From: Sunxiuqinia elliptica
GTDB taxonomy: Bacteria > Bacteroidota > Bacteroidia > Bacteroidales > Prolixibacteraceae
Direction of reading: 5' to 3'
Length of the DNA: 64,000 bases
NCBI RefSeq assembly: GCF_900113005.1
Contig: NZ_FONW01000002.1
Location: 1 to 64,000, forward strand
The notes beneath the pieces were generated by a model that was given only the letters and a program-made list of their open reading frames with translations, did not search any database and had not been told where the DNA came from. The translations under genes were made by a program, and so were the position numbers. Numbering within the stretch: position 1 is the first letter of the stretch; every line of letters starts with the position of its first letter. Below are positions 1 through 9,482 of the stretch, one piece after another.

Positions 1-1
1 C

Positions 2-3000
2 CAGAGCAATGATGCAGGCGAGTGTTCTGCGGTTGTGAGCTGGATAGAGCCTACGGCTTTGGATAACTGTACTGCTCCGGGTTCACTGGTCTGGAGTAAG
101 TCCCACACTCCTGGCAGCACGTTTGCAGTGGGTACAACAGCGGTGACTTACGCGGCTACAGATGCAGCAGGAAATATCAGTTTAACCTGCAGTTTTGATG
201 TAACGGTTACCGATGATGAAGCACCGACAATCACCTGTGGTAACACAATTGAGAAAACGATACAGTCAAATGCTTCTTGTACTAGTTATATTGAGGTTCC
301 TGTGCCTGAGGTAAATGATAATTGTGGAATTGCTTCTATTGAGAATAACATCAACGGTGCGAGTGATGCAAGTGGCGATTATCCAGGAGGAGAAACAGTT
401 ATAGAATGGATGGTAACAGATTACGGTGGGAATAGTAAGACGTGTGAACAACTGATTATTGTTTATGCAATTCCATCGGCTTTTGATGATGTAGCGATCA
501 CAGCAGAAGATACTCCTACAACAATTGCAGTTGTGGCAAATGATGTGGATTGTGATAATAATATTGATTTGAACACTTTGACAATAACTTCTGGGCCTGC
601 GCATGGAAATGTTAATATCACAAGCAATGGAGGAATAAACTATACTCCGGATAAGAATTATGCTGGAACCGATTTCTTTTCTTATCGGATATGTGATGAA
701 GATGAGCAGTGTGATGAAGCAAACGTAGCGATCACCGTTAGGTCACAGAATGATCCTCCTGTAGCAGTAGATGACCTGAACAATACATTTGTCGATATAA
801 ATGTTGGTGGCAATGTGCTAACCAATGATTATGACATTGATGGAAATAGTTTGAGTGTCGCAATTGCTGGAAATCCTTCACATGGATCAGTGGTGTTAAA
901 TTCTAATGGAGATTATACTTATAGTCCTACAGCTGGCTATTTGGGAGAAGATCACTTTAGCTATCAATTACGAGACGGTCATGGAGGCACAAGTACCGCC
1001 GAAGTGTTTATCACGATTATTAGTGATCATGCCATGAGTAACCAACCTCCGGTTGCAAACGAGGATGTTTATGTCGGGAAAATGAATACCTCTATAATTG
1101 GGAATGTTCTTAAAAATGATTACGATCCAGATGGAGATCCATTAACATTGAATACGAATTTAGTTGCTCAACCTTCAGAAGGAACAATTCAAATAAATGC
1201 TGATGGTTCATTCATTTATTCTCCAAAGACCAACTATTCAGGTCAAATTTCTTTCACCTATCAAGTGTGTGATGATGGAGAGCCCCTTCAGTGTAATACG
1301 GCACAAGTAATTTTAATTATTGATCGCAATAGCAATGATAATTCAACAGTGGCTGTTGACGACGCCTTCTTCACAAAGGTTAATAATACGCTAACAGCAA
1401 ATGTTGTGGGGAATGACTACGATCCGGAGGGACATAGCACAACTGTTTCTTTAATTGGGCAAGCCTTGCATGGAGATGTGGTGCTAAATGCCAATGGAGG
1501 CTTCAGCTATACTCCTGATACTGATTATATCGGACCTGACCATTTTACTTATCGATCATGTGATCAAGGAAGCCCAACAGCATGTGATCAGGCGACAGTA
1601 TACATTAATGTATCTGAAGTGAATCATCCACCTGTCGCTGTTGACGATTGGTTTGGACGAGACGGGGCAGCTGCTAATATCCTATTGAATGATTATGATC
1701 CGGATGGAGATGAACTAGTGCTGAATACAACTCCTGTCGTTTCGGTGCAGCATGGAACATTAATTATTAATGCAGATGGTTCGTTTAGTTATACTCCTGA
1801 GCAATTATATTTTGAACAAGATTCGTTTACTTACCAGGTTTGCGATAATGCATTGGTTCCATTATGCGATGAAGCAACAGTGATCATTTATGTGGACTCT
1901 GATAATGATGGTGTTGCCAATGTATTTGATATTGATGATGATAATGATGGCATCCTGGATATAGTTGAAGGTGATAAAGCAGTTGACACGGATAATGACG
2001 GCGTGCCAGATAGTTTGGATATTGATTCGGATAATGATGGTATCCCAGATAACCTGGAGAGTCAGCATGCAGAAGATTACGTTGCTCCATCGGGAGCTGA
2101 CGCTGATGGAGATGGCTGGGATGATGCTTATGATAATGACAATGGGGGAACACCGATTGTAATTGTAGATACTGATGGAGATGGTATAGGTGATTACTTA
2201 GATGTTGACTCAGATAACGACGGAATTATTGATGCAATTGAAGGAAATGATTCTAATCATGATGGCGTTGCAGATAGTATAGCAACTGGCGTTGACAGTG
2301 ACGGAGATGGTTTGGACGATGCCTACGATACGGTCAATAACAAATCTAGTACAGCTACAAATGCCTTAGGTTCTAATGTTATAATGGGCAACTCAGATGG
2401 AGATGAAGTTCCGGATTGGAGAGATATCGACTCAGATAATGACGGAATAGTAGATAGTGTAGAGGGACAAGACAGTCAACTAGCCTATGTCGCTCCAACG
2501 GGGAATGATAGCGATGGAGATGGTCTGGATGATGCCTATGATCCTGATGTTGGAGGTATTCAAGTCGGTGTGGTGGATACGGATAGCGACGGTATTCCAG
2601 ACTACCTGGATGAGGATAGTGATAATGACTTGGTCCCTGATTTTGTTGAAGGACAGGATTTGAATAAAGACGGACAACCTGACCATGAATTTATGGGACT
2701 GGATGCAGATGGAGATGGCTTGGATAATTCCAATGATACCTCAGACGATATTACAAGACTTGAAAACCCAATGGGGACTAATGTTCCTTTAGCAGATTCT
2801 GATGGAGATGGAATTCCTGATTGGCGTGATACAGATGATGATGGAGACGGTTTACAAACCGCATCCAAAGAAGACTGGAACGAAGATGGGGATCCAACCA
2901 ATGATGATTGTAACTACAATGGCATTCCGAATTACCTGGATGAAGAATCTTGCGATTTGCTCATTCCTGATGCTTTCTCTCCTAATGGAGATGGAATTAA

Positions 3001-3259
3001 TGACCACTTCAGAATTCGAGGAATGTATAAATATCCGAATGCTAAGATTGAAATTTATAATCGCTGGGGAGCAGTGGTTTATACAAAAGAGAACTATGGA
3101 AATATCACCATGTATGGAGACCCTGATGCATGGTGGGATGGTCGTGCTAACAGTAAAGGAACTTCTGGTTCCGAAATACTTCCGACAGGAACTTACTTCG
3201 TCGTGTTGATATTGGAGAATTCATTTGTCCATAAAGGCATTGTATACATAAACCGGTAA
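2..3259 (+). CDS. SprB-like modular surface adhesin, T9SS type B sorted (5' partial)
   Basis: This is the C-terminal ~1085 residues of a large secreted surface protein. The frame is open to the window edge, and the first residues (NDAGECSAVVSW) are mid-domain HYR sequence, so the true start lies upstream. In order it has HYR-type repeats (to about residue 145), five Ig/cadherin-like repeats of the 'PVAVDD...NDYDPDGD...G.F.YTP' type (about 150-640), then a long Asp-rich stretch of thrombospondin-type-3-like DxDxDGxxD repeats (about 640-970) expected to bind calcium. The last ~90 residues (DAFSPNGDGINDHF..., IYNRWG) are a gliding-motility-associated CHU_C domain, a type B sorting signal for type IX secretion. 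A PorP/SprF gene follows after 11 bp, matching the SprB-SprF pairing. Its adhesion or gliding role is inferred. Confidence 0.9.
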   Translation, partial: QSNDAGECSAVVSWIEPTALDNCTAPGSLVWSKSHTPGSTFAVGTTAVTYAATDAAGNISLTCSFDVTVTDDEAPTITCGNTIEKTIQSNASCTSYIEVPVPEVNDNCGIASIENNINGASDASGDYPGGETVIEWMVTDYGGNSKTCEQLIIVYAIPSAFDDVAITAEDTPTTIAVVANDVDCDNNIDLNTLTITSGPAHGNVNITSNGGINYTPDKNYAGTDFFSYRICDEDEQCDEANVAITVRSQNDPPVAVDDLNNTFVDINVGGNVLTNDYDIDGNSLSVAIAGNPSHGSVVLNSNGDYTYSPTAGYLGEDHFSYQLRDGHGGTSTAEVFITIISDHAMSNQPPVANEDVYVGKMNTSIIGNVLKNDYDPDGDPLTLNTNLVAQPSEGTIQINADGSFIYSPKTNYSGQISFTYQVCDDGEPLQCNTAQVILIIDRNSNDNSTVAVDDAFFTKVNNTLTANVVGNDYDPEGHSTTVSLIGQALHGDVVLNANGGFSYTPDTDYIGPDHFTYRSCDQGSPTACDQATVYINVSEVNHPPVAVDDWFGRDGAAANILLNDYDPDGDELVLNTTPVVSVQHGTLIINADGSFSYTPEQLYFEQDSFTYQVCDNALVPLCDEATVIIYVDSDNDGVANVFDIDDDNDGILDIVEGDKAVDTDNDGVPDSLDIDSDNDGIPDNLESQHAEDYVAPSGADADGDGWDDAYDNDNGGTPIVIVDTDGDGIGDYLDVDSDNDGIIDAIEGNDSNHDGVADSIATGVDSDGDGLDDAYDTVNNKSSTATNALGSNVIMGNSDGDEVPDWRDIDSDNDGIVDSVEGQDSQLAYVAPTGNDSDGDGLDDAYDPDVGGIQVGVVDTDSDGIPDYLDEDSDNDLVPDFVEGQDLNKDGQPDHEFMGLDADGDGLDNSNDTSDDITRLENPMGTNVPLADSDGDGIPDWRDTDDDGDGLQTASKEDWNEDGDPTNDDCNYNGIPNYLDEESCDLLIPDAFSPNGDGINDHFRIRGMYKYPNAKIEIYNRWGAVVYTKENYGNITMYGDPDAWWDGRANSKGTSGSEILPTGTYFVVLILENSFVHKGIVYINR

Positions 3260-3270
3260 AATGAATTAAG

Positions 3271-4218
3271 ATGAAGATGATTAAGAATATATCTAAATAT
3301 GCGATAAGCTTACTGTTGTTAGTATCTTCAGTTGCTACTTCATTCGGACAGCAGGATCCTATGTATAGTCAGTATATGTTTAATATTCAGGCATACAATC
3401 CGGCTTACACAGGAACTTGGGAAAGCATTGGTATTATGGCTCTTGGGCGTCATCAGTGGGTCGGGTTTAAAGGAGGACCCGAAACCTATACACTTACAAT
3501 TCAAGCTCCGTTGAGAAAAAAGAATGTTGGCTTGGGGCTTTCGGTGATGAGTGATGATATTGGTTTTGAAAAACGTTTTGCCGTATTTACCGATTATTCC
3601 TACCGGTTTAGTATTACGAATGATATTTCACTTCGCTTAGGTTTAAAAGCTGGTTTTACCAATTACGAGAATAACCTGTATGATTATACTTTGTATATAC
3701 CAGGTGGTGGGAGTGATCCTGCTTTTGAAGGAGTGATTGACAAAAAGTTGATGCCTAATTTTGGAGTTGGAGCTTTTATGTATTCTGACCGCTTTTATGC
3801 AGGATTCTCAATTCCCAAAATTCTACAGAACGATTTTGACAATAATGTTACAAACTATACAACAGGGTATGAACTAAGGCATTTTACTCTGATTGGAGGT
3901 TATGTGGTTAACCTGAGTGATGTGGTAAAATTTAAGCCATCATTCAATGCACGTTATATCAAGGGATCACCAATCGTTACAGATATTAATGCAAGCTTCT
4001 TATTTGCTGACCGGTTTTGGATTGGAGCTATGTATCGGACAGCTGATTCTTTCGGATTCAATACTCAGTTTATTATCAATCGAAAATTGCGCTTGGGGTA
4101 TGCCATTGACTTTAATACATCAGATATTAGTTCTTATAACGATGGAATTCATGAGGTGATGATTTCCTATGAATTGAATTTTGTCAAGACACGTTATACA
4201 TCACCACGTTACTTCTAA
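3271..4218 (+). CDS. PorP/SprF family type IX secretion membrane protein
   Basis: A 315-residue outer-membrane beta-barrel protein. A signal peptide (about residues 1-26, ending SFGQ) is followed by the family's hallmark start QQDPMYSQYMFN and NPAYTGT. Alternating beta-strand sequence runs to an aromatic C-terminus (SPRYF). PorP/SprF proteins help particular type B (CHU_C) cargo through the type IX system; SprF is needed for SprB display in Flavobacterium. The tight spacing to the upstream adhesin (11 bp) and the downstream OmpA-PD40 gene (20 bp) suggests one operon serving that adhesin. The exact partner is inferred from position. Family assignment is secure. Confidence 0.92.
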   Translation: MKMIKNISKYAISLLLLVSSVATSFGQQDPMYSQYMFNIQAYNPAYTGTWESIGIMALGRHQWVGFKGGPETYTLTIQAPLRKKNVGLGLSVMSDDIGFEKRFAVFTDYSYRFSITNDISLRLGLKAGFTNYENNLYDYTLYIPGGGSDPAFEGVIDKKLMPNFGVGAFMYSDRFYAGFSIPKILQNDFDNNVTNYTTGYELRHFTLIGGYVVNLSDVVKFKPSFNARYIKGSPIVTDINASFLFADRFWIGAMYRTADSFGFNTQFIINRKLRLGYAIDFNTSDISSYNDGIHEVMISYELNFVKTRYTSPRYF

Positions 4219-4238
4219 TCTGCAAAATCAAACAGGAT

Positions 4239-6077
4239 ATGAAAACAAAATATTTACTTGCGTTTATCTTCATCTTGATCACAACAAGTGGTATGGCTCA
4301 AAAAAGTCTGTTTGAGGATGTAAAGATGTCAATTGATACCTTGGATATTAATACCCCATACAGTGACTTTGGCCCGGCAATTATTGAGAATGAGTTAATC
4401 TTTTCTTCTTTTACAGATGATATTGGGAAAAAATCCAAGAATCAGAATAAAGCATTTTACGATTTATTTTCTTCTGATCTGAATCAAATAGGAAATATTA
4501 TTACCCCAAGAAGAATGTTAACAACAATGATTTCGCAATATCACGAGGGGCCGTTAACATTTTGTGAGAAAACCGGAGAGCTTTTCTTAACCCAGTCAAA
4601 CTGGGAAAATCCGGAAGAACTTAATATCGTTTTTAAAAAGCGGAATATCCGATTGGGCATTGTCGTTTATGAAAAAACAGCATTGACTTGGCAGTTCAAA
4701 GAAAAGTATCCGTTTAACAGCAGCGAGTACTCCATTGCCCATCCAACAATAAACGCCACCGGCGATACACTGATTTTTGTAAGTGATATGCCTGGTGGAT
4801 ATGGAATGACAGACTTGTACTATTCTGCAAAAGTAAACGGAGAGTGGGAAGATCCGGTAAACCTGGGACCAAAAGTAAACAGTGCCGGGAAAGAGATGTT
4901 TCCGTTCCTGAATATTGATGGTAGTTTGGTGTTTTCCTCTGATGGACATGAAGGAGTGGGAAGTCTGGACCTGTTTTTTATTGACTTTCCAATTCGTGAT
5001 TACAGTGCTCGGTCAACTTTTGGCGATCAGATTAATTCATCAGCTGATGATTTCGGATTAGTCATTCATCCTAATCAGCGATCAGGCTATTTTTCTTCAA
5101 ACAGAGAGGGAGGAGCCGGTGATGATGATATTTACTTTCTGAAGATGGAGGATTATCGATTCAATGTTGTGACACTCTCGAATTATACCAAGCGGGCCTT
5201 GACAGGAACCAATGTGAACATTATTGACGAAGACGGGAAAGTTGCCGCAACGGGGCAATCTGATGAAACAGGAAAGATATCGGTCAAATTGAAAGTGGAT
5301 AAGAAGTATACTTTAATTGCTTCGTTAAATAATTACCTGGATAAGGTGGCTGATCTGGATTTGACCAACGAGGGCGATTTCGTTGAGAAAAATCAAAAAG
5401 TTTATCTCGATCCGGAGTTTATGTTGACTGGCCAGGTTGTTGATATCTTAGGAAACATTCCAATCCCGGATGCAATGCTAATTGTTTCGGATGGAAGTAA
5501 GGCTGATACGATTTATGCGGACTATCAGGGGCAGTTCTCACATTATATCGAACCTGACAAAGATTATAAAGTTGATGTAACAGCTTATAATTTCTTTGGA
5601 ACCGAAGTTGAGTTCAATACGCTGGGGATGAAACCAGGAGCTGTAGATTATTTAGTTCAGCTGAATAGTTTGGATGCAGGATCTCGTATCGAACTGAAAA
5701 ATATTTATTATGATTTGGCTAAGTGGAATATTCGGCCAGATGCAGCAGCGGAACTGGATCGATTGGTCTCAGTGCTAGAAGAATATCCAGACCTTCAGAT
5801 TCGTTTGGAATCGCATACCGATTCACGTGGTGCGGATGACTTTAATATGGAACTGTCACGCAAGCGGTCTGAATCAGCTTTCCAGTATCTTGTTAGTAAA
5901 GGAATCGATCCGGACCGACTTGAGCATGTTGGATTTGGAGAGACTCAGCTAGTAAATAAATGTGAAGACGGAGTGAATTGTACAGAAGAAGAACATGCGG
6001 AGAACAGACGAACCGTCGTCGAAATATTAAAAGCAAAAGTTACAAGAAGAAGCAAAGGAAACATCTTCTACTTCTAA
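4239..6077 (+). CDS. OmpA family protein with PD40 propeller and carboxypeptidase-regulatory-like domain
   Basis: A 612-residue envelope protein. It has a signal peptide (1-20), a WD40-like PD40 beta-propeller (about 140-310, with repeats such as TLIFVSDMPGGYG and GYFSSNREGGAGDDDI), a CarboxypepD-regulatory-like beta-sandwich (about 320-480) and a C-terminal OmpA peptidoglycan-binding domain (about 490-600). The OmpA domain keeps the SHTDSRG and ENRRT segments whose Asp and Arg bind diaminopimelate. Such proteins (PorE-like, and partners of SprF) anchor type IX/gliding parts to the cell wall. It is the last gene of the adhesin-PorP operon and is followed by a strong terminator. A role as a periplasmic anchor for this locus is inferred. 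Confidence 0.9.
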   Translation: MKTKYLLAFIFILITTSGMAQKSLFEDVKMSIDTLDINTPYSDFGPAIIENELIFSSFTDDIGKKSKNQNKAFYDLFSSDLNQIGNIITPRRMLTTMISQYHEGPLTFCEKTGELFLTQSNWENPEELNIVFKKRNIRLGIVVYEKTALTWQFKEKYPFNSSEYSIAHPTINATGDTLIFVSDMPGGYGMTDLYYSAKVNGEWEDPVNLGPKVNSAGKEMFPFLNIDGSLVFSSDGHEGVGSLDLFFIDFPIRDYSARSTFGDQINSSADDFGLVIHPNQRSGYFSSNREGGAGDDDIYFLKMEDYRFNVVTLSNYTKRALTGTNVNIIDEDGKVAATGQSDETGKISVKLKVDKKYTLIASLNNYLDKVADLDLTNEGDFVEKNQKVYLDPEFMLTGQVVDILGNIPIPDAMLIVSDGSKADTIYADYQGQFSHYIEPDKDYKVDVTAYNFFGTEVEFNTLGMKPGAVDYLVQLNSLDAGSRIELKNIYYDLAKWNIRPDAAAELDRLVSVLEEYPDLQIRLESHTDSRGADDFNMELSRKRSESAFQYLVSKGIDPDRLEHVGFGETQLVNKCEDGVNCTEEEHAENRRTVVEILKAKVTRRSKGNIFYF

Positions 6078-6123
6078 TAACAAATCTCTCATCGCATAGT
6101 CTTTAATTATTTTCTGGTTGATG

Positions 6124-6159
6124 AAAAGGGGATCGCGAAATTTCGCCATCCCCTTTTTT
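6124..6159. terminator. Bidirectional intrinsic terminator
   Basis: The stem AAAAGGGGAT pairs with ATCCCCTTTT, and the inner GCGAAATTTCGC is itself self-complementary. T-runs lie on both strands. It separates the convergent OmpA-PD40 gene (plus) and the ThrE-like pair (minus). Confidence 0.85.
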
Positions 6160-6165
6160 AGCGTA

Positions 6166-6675
6166 TTATTTTTTTATTAGCTCATTGATCTTCAGTGGAA
6201 CTTTCATCTCTTTGGCAGATTCTCGTCGGGTTAGTAGCATTGGTGCGGAAACGCCTACTGAGAGAGCCATCAATACAAAAAAAGCTTTTAAGCCGTTGGT
6301 CACGGTATCGTCTAACAGTTGATTAAACGAGTTGGGATCAACCTGCTCGGTCAGTCGGATGATTCCCAGCATCATGCGATAGGCGAAAGCTCCGGGAACC
6401 ATGGGAATAACTGCAGGTATGGCAAAAACAAACGGGGGTGAATGTTTGAAATGCGCAGCGCCAATACTTAGAAATCCAACCAAAAGAGCACCGGCAAAGG
6501 AGCCAAGAATAATTCCTCCTCCCAGACTTAAGGTGAGCAACTTGGCAGCGCCTCCAAGTGCGCCCATCAAAAAGATAACCCACAAGGTACGCTTGGGGAC
6601 ATTAAATAAGATGGCAAAACCAACGGCTGCAAATCCGAGCCAGATCCATTTCTCAAAAAAGGCGAACCAATCCAT
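6166..6675 (-). CDS. Threonine/serine exporter family, small subunit (ThrE_2/DUF3815)
   Basis: A 169-residue integral membrane protein with about five hydrophobic segments (for example WLGFAAVGFAILFNV, GIILGSFAGALLVGFLSIGA). Gly/Ala-rich helices and the VFAIPAVIPMVPGAFAYRMM segment match the small partner of split ThrE transporters. In Corynebacterium ThrE is one protein exporting threonine and serine. Many bacteria, including this one, split it in two, and the larger partner lies 25 bp upstream on the same strand. The two probably form one inner-membrane complex. Substrate is inferred from the family only. Confidence 0.82.
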   Translation of the reverse strand: MDWFAFFEKWIWLGFAAVGFAILFNVPKRTLWVIFLMGALGGAAKLLTLSLGGGIILGSFAGALLVGFLSIGAAHFKHSPPFVFAIPAVIPMVPGAFAYRMMLGIIRLTEQVDPNSFNQLLDDTVTNGLKAFFVLMALSVGVSAPMLLTRRESAKEMKVPLKINELIKK

Positions 6676-6700
6676 TGTTGTATTGTTTTTGAAAATCAGT

Positions 6701-7468
6701 TTAAATATTATACATCAAGATTGCACATAATAGTCCAGCGGCAATGGATAGTGCAATGATTAATCCATTCATGCCACGGACAATACCATTCATCAAATTT
6801 CCGTCCAGTAAGTCTGAAAGTGAGTTGATTAGAGGGATTCCGGGAATGAGGTACAGTACAGAAGTGGCAAAGGCAAAATCGGGATGGGTGCCTAGCTGAA
6901 GTTTTACAGTTGCCCCGGCAATTACCGATGAGCTTAGCGCAGCAAAAAAGATCGCCAGGTAGGGATTGAATGCTTTCTTTACTGCTTCCTGCCGGATAAA
7001 TAAACCAGCAACAGTTGCTGAAAATGCGATTAGCATATCGATATAACTTCCTCCAAACAAGCGGCAAAACGAGGCTCCAGCAAGCCCAACCATCAGAAGC
7101 GTTGTTAAGCGCGAATAGTGTGGCAGAGACTTTAAACGCTCAAGTTCCTGTTGAATTTGGTTCAGATCCCATTTTTCTTCTACAATTTTCCAGCTCATCC
7201 GGCTAATGCCACTCACCATTTTGAAATTTGCTCCGTGCGGCGATGTCCGTTTTAAACGGCTGAAGAAGTAGTCTTTTTCTTCGTCAAATAAGGTCAGCAT
7301 TAAGGCTCGGTGCGTAATGAGCAGTTCGGCATTGTATCCGTAGCTATTGGCTATTCGCGTTATTGTGATGCGAATACGTGATGAGTTTGCACCTGAGGAC
7401 ATGAGGAGTGCCCCAATCTCAAGTAGCAACTTACACAACTTATTAATCATTTCTTCTTTGATATGCAT
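6701..7468 (-). CDS. Threonine/serine exporter family, large subunit (ThrE/DUF1212)
   Basis: About 255 residues. The N-terminal cytoplasmic part holds the DUF1212 signature (LLEIGALLMSSGANSSRIR), followed by about five transmembrane helices (LMVGLAGASFCRLFGGSY, LYLIPGIPLINSLSDLLDG and others). The frame is open 24 codons further upstream (to 7540), but that extension is charged and not family-like, so the internal Met (MHIKEEMINKL) is taken as the start. It forms a bicistronic unit with the small subunit and probably exports threonine or serine across the inner membrane. The substrate is not shown by sequence alone. Confidence 0.82.
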   Translation of the reverse strand: MHIKEEMINKLCKLLLEIGALLMSSGANSSRIRITITRIANSYGYNAELLITHRALMLTLFDEEKDYFFSRLKRTSPHGANFKMVSGISRMSWKIVEEKWDLNQIQQELERLKSLPHYSRLTTLLMVGLAGASFCRLFGGSYIDMLIAFSATVAGLFIRQEAVKKAFNPYLAIFFAALSSSVIAGATVKLQLGTHPDFAFATSVLYLIPGIPLINSLSDLLDGNLMNGIVRGMNGLIIALSIAAGLLCAILMYNI

Positions 7469-7679
7469 GAGCAACTGTTCAGAAAGTTTATTTGAAGTCG
7501 CGAAATAACTAAAATATTGGCGATGCCTGTTTTTTTGCAATTATTCAGACAATACAATTTAAAGTATTGTTATTACTCCAAATCATTCGATTAAGTTACT
7601 CGCTTGATTCTGTAGAGACAATACGTAAAAAGCTTCAGTCTGTTAACCTGAAAGAAAACTATTTTGTGAAATTAAGAAG

Positions 7680-9479
7680 TTAATTAGCAGCGATAATTCC
7701 CATTTTTCGCATTAAGAAATTGGCATTCATCGTAGACGTAACGCCATCTGTCAGTTTGTAGTCAAATAGCAGTTCCTCTTCAGTAAGTTGAATTTCAAAA
7801 CACTTATTGGTGATCTGTTTGGGATAGTCGTTTTGCAATTCCGTCAATTTAAGGTCGTGTGTTGCAACCACTCCAACTGCTTTTAGCGAAAGTAATTGTT
7901 CAATCAACTTAATCGAGCCCGAGAGTTTGTCTTCGGAATTGGTTCCTTTCAGCATCTCATCAATAATTACAAAAACAGGTTGGCCGCTTTTAATTTCATC
8001 TAGAATGGCCTTGAGTCGTTGTAACTCCGCAAAAAAGTACGATTCATCATTCTGTAGGTTATCCGTGGTTCGCATGTTGGTGAAAAGCGAAATGGGTTTC
8101 ATGCTGACCCAGCTGGCGTTAACCCGGCATCCGTTCATGGCCAATAGCATGTTGACACCAATGGTTCGCAGAAAGGTACTTTTCCCGGCCATATTTGCTC
8201 CGGTGATGATGGTAATCTGGCTTTCTCCGTTCATCCTAAAATCATTTCCGATGCATTTTGCAGCCTTAATCAGTGGGTGTTTTAAGTTGTTGGCAGTTAA
8301 GTGAAATTCGCCATCTTCAAATTTCGGAAGTGTCCATTCCGGGTGGTTGTGATTCAGGTTGGCCCAGCTTGACAGAGCGTCGAAATGGGCGATGGTTTTA
8401 AACCAGCGCTTGACATCATCCTTATGTTTGTTTTGCCAATCATACAACTGAACGCAGCAACGCAAGTCCCAAAGGGCAAGGCTGTTTAAAATGAATCCAA
8501 CCAAAATATTTTGCCTGTAGTCAAAACTAGCCATGGTTTTTGTGAGTCTTCTTAAGACTTTACTGGCTGTCTCATGTTGTTCGGAAAATAGTTTGCTTTG
8601 ATGCTCTTTCAAGAGCTGGGTCTCAAATGTTTTTTCTTCAATCAGAAGCAATAATTCCTGGTAGTTGCCCAACAATTTGGATTGACTGCCAAACAAGTTA
8701 TAAAAATCCTGAATTGTTTTTCGGTACGAAGCCAAAGTAACAATATTGATAACGACCGAAAGTAGAAAAAGAATCCAGGGTAAACCAAAGAAAGCATATG
8801 TAGCAAAGGATAACAGAGTAATGATCGGGAGGATTACTAACAGCCGGCCGAGTTGCTTGGGTTGTTTAATGTGAATTTTCTGGGTGATTTGCTCCAGAAG
8901 TTTGAGGTCTTGCTCATCGCGAACATGGCCTTTGGCAGCATAGAACTGTCGCCAGCGAGTATATTTGGCTAACTCAAGCAATCCTTCTTGCCTGATTTTT
9001 AAGCTGGAGGTAGACGAATTCGCTTGTTCCAAATCTTGAGCCAGTTGTTTTTTCCCCAGCTGAGTAACCGTGCGGTTGATGAACTGGAAAAGTGATCCTT
9101 CGCCAAAGATGTCCAAGTCGTATGTGTAATGATGGTGTGGGTCTGTAAATTCAGCTCCATTTTCAAACTGGCTGTATTCTTCATCGAGTGCTTGCAGCTC
9201 TTTTTCGTTGATGGCAATCAGGTTGGTGTACAACCATTTCGCTTTTTCTTGTTTCAGAAAGACTTTGATCCAGTAGAAGAAAATAACAGTACAGCCAATG
9301 GCAACAGCATAGGCCAATAAGGGCGAAATCTTAGGAAGATAAATCAGTGACAGAGGAATACCCAGAAATGCCAATAGCCTGAATAAAGCGAGTTGGCGGA
9401 TTTTCTTTTTTACAGAAGCAAGTTTTTTTTGATCGTGGTGAAGAAATTTGGTGTATTCCTGTCTAAGTTCCTGATTCAT
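7680..9479 (-). CDS. Membrane-anchored MutS-like ATPase
   Basis: A 599-residue protein with two hydrophobic N-terminal segments (about 30-70) and another pair near 215-250, a MutS-core-like helical middle, and a C-terminal MutS ATPase domain (about 420-595). The ATPase shows Walker A GANMAGKSTFLRT, Walker B VFVIIDEMLKGTNS and the switch ATHDLKL. It lacks the mismatch-recognition domain and is far shorter than MutS (~850 aa), so it is not the replication mismatch-repair enzyme. Related membrane-associated MutS-family proteins are common in Bacteroidota with no settled role. It ends the hpt-adk-obg-PAP2 cluster, starting 3 bp after the PAP2 stop. Confidence 0.82.
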   Translation of the reverse strand: MNQELRQEYTKFLHHDQKKLASVKKKIRQLALFRLLAFLGIPLSLIYLPKISPLLAYAVAIGCTVIFFYWIKVFLKQEKAKWLYTNLIAINEKELQALDEEYSQFENGAEFTDPHHHYTYDLDIFGEGSLFQFINRTVTQLGKKQLAQDLEQANSSTSSLKIRQEGLLELAKYTRWRQFYAAKGHVRDEQDLKLLEQITQKIHIKQPKQLGRLLVILPIITLLSFATYAFFGLPWILFLLSVVINIVTLASYRKTIQDFYNLFGSQSKLLGNYQELLLLIEEKTFETQLLKEHQSKLFSEQHETASKVLRRLTKTMASFDYRQNILVGFILNSLALWDLRCCVQLYDWQNKHKDDVKRWFKTIAHFDALSSWANLNHNHPEWTLPKFEDGEFHLTANNLKHPLIKAAKCIGNDFRMNGESQITIITGANMAGKSTFLRTIGVNMLLAMNGCRVNASWVSMKPISLFTNMRTTDNLQNDESYFFAELQRLKAILDEIKSGQPVFVIIDEMLKGTNSEDKLSGSIKLIEQLLSLKAVGVVATHDLKLTELQNDYPKQITNKCFEIQLTEEELLFDYKLTDGVTSTMNANFLMRKMGIIAAN

Positions 9480-9482
9480 GGT

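Noticed and set aside
35-37. GTG as start codon of the first gene
   Set aside because: The reading frame is open upstream to the window edge and the upstream residues continue the HYR domain, so the gene simply begins outside the window.
1862-2901. Several open frames on both strands in the Asp-rich region
   Set aside because: Low-complexity GATGGAGAT-type repeats of the adhesin gene keep other frames open; the products are meaningless His/Ile- or Ser/Pro-rich strings.
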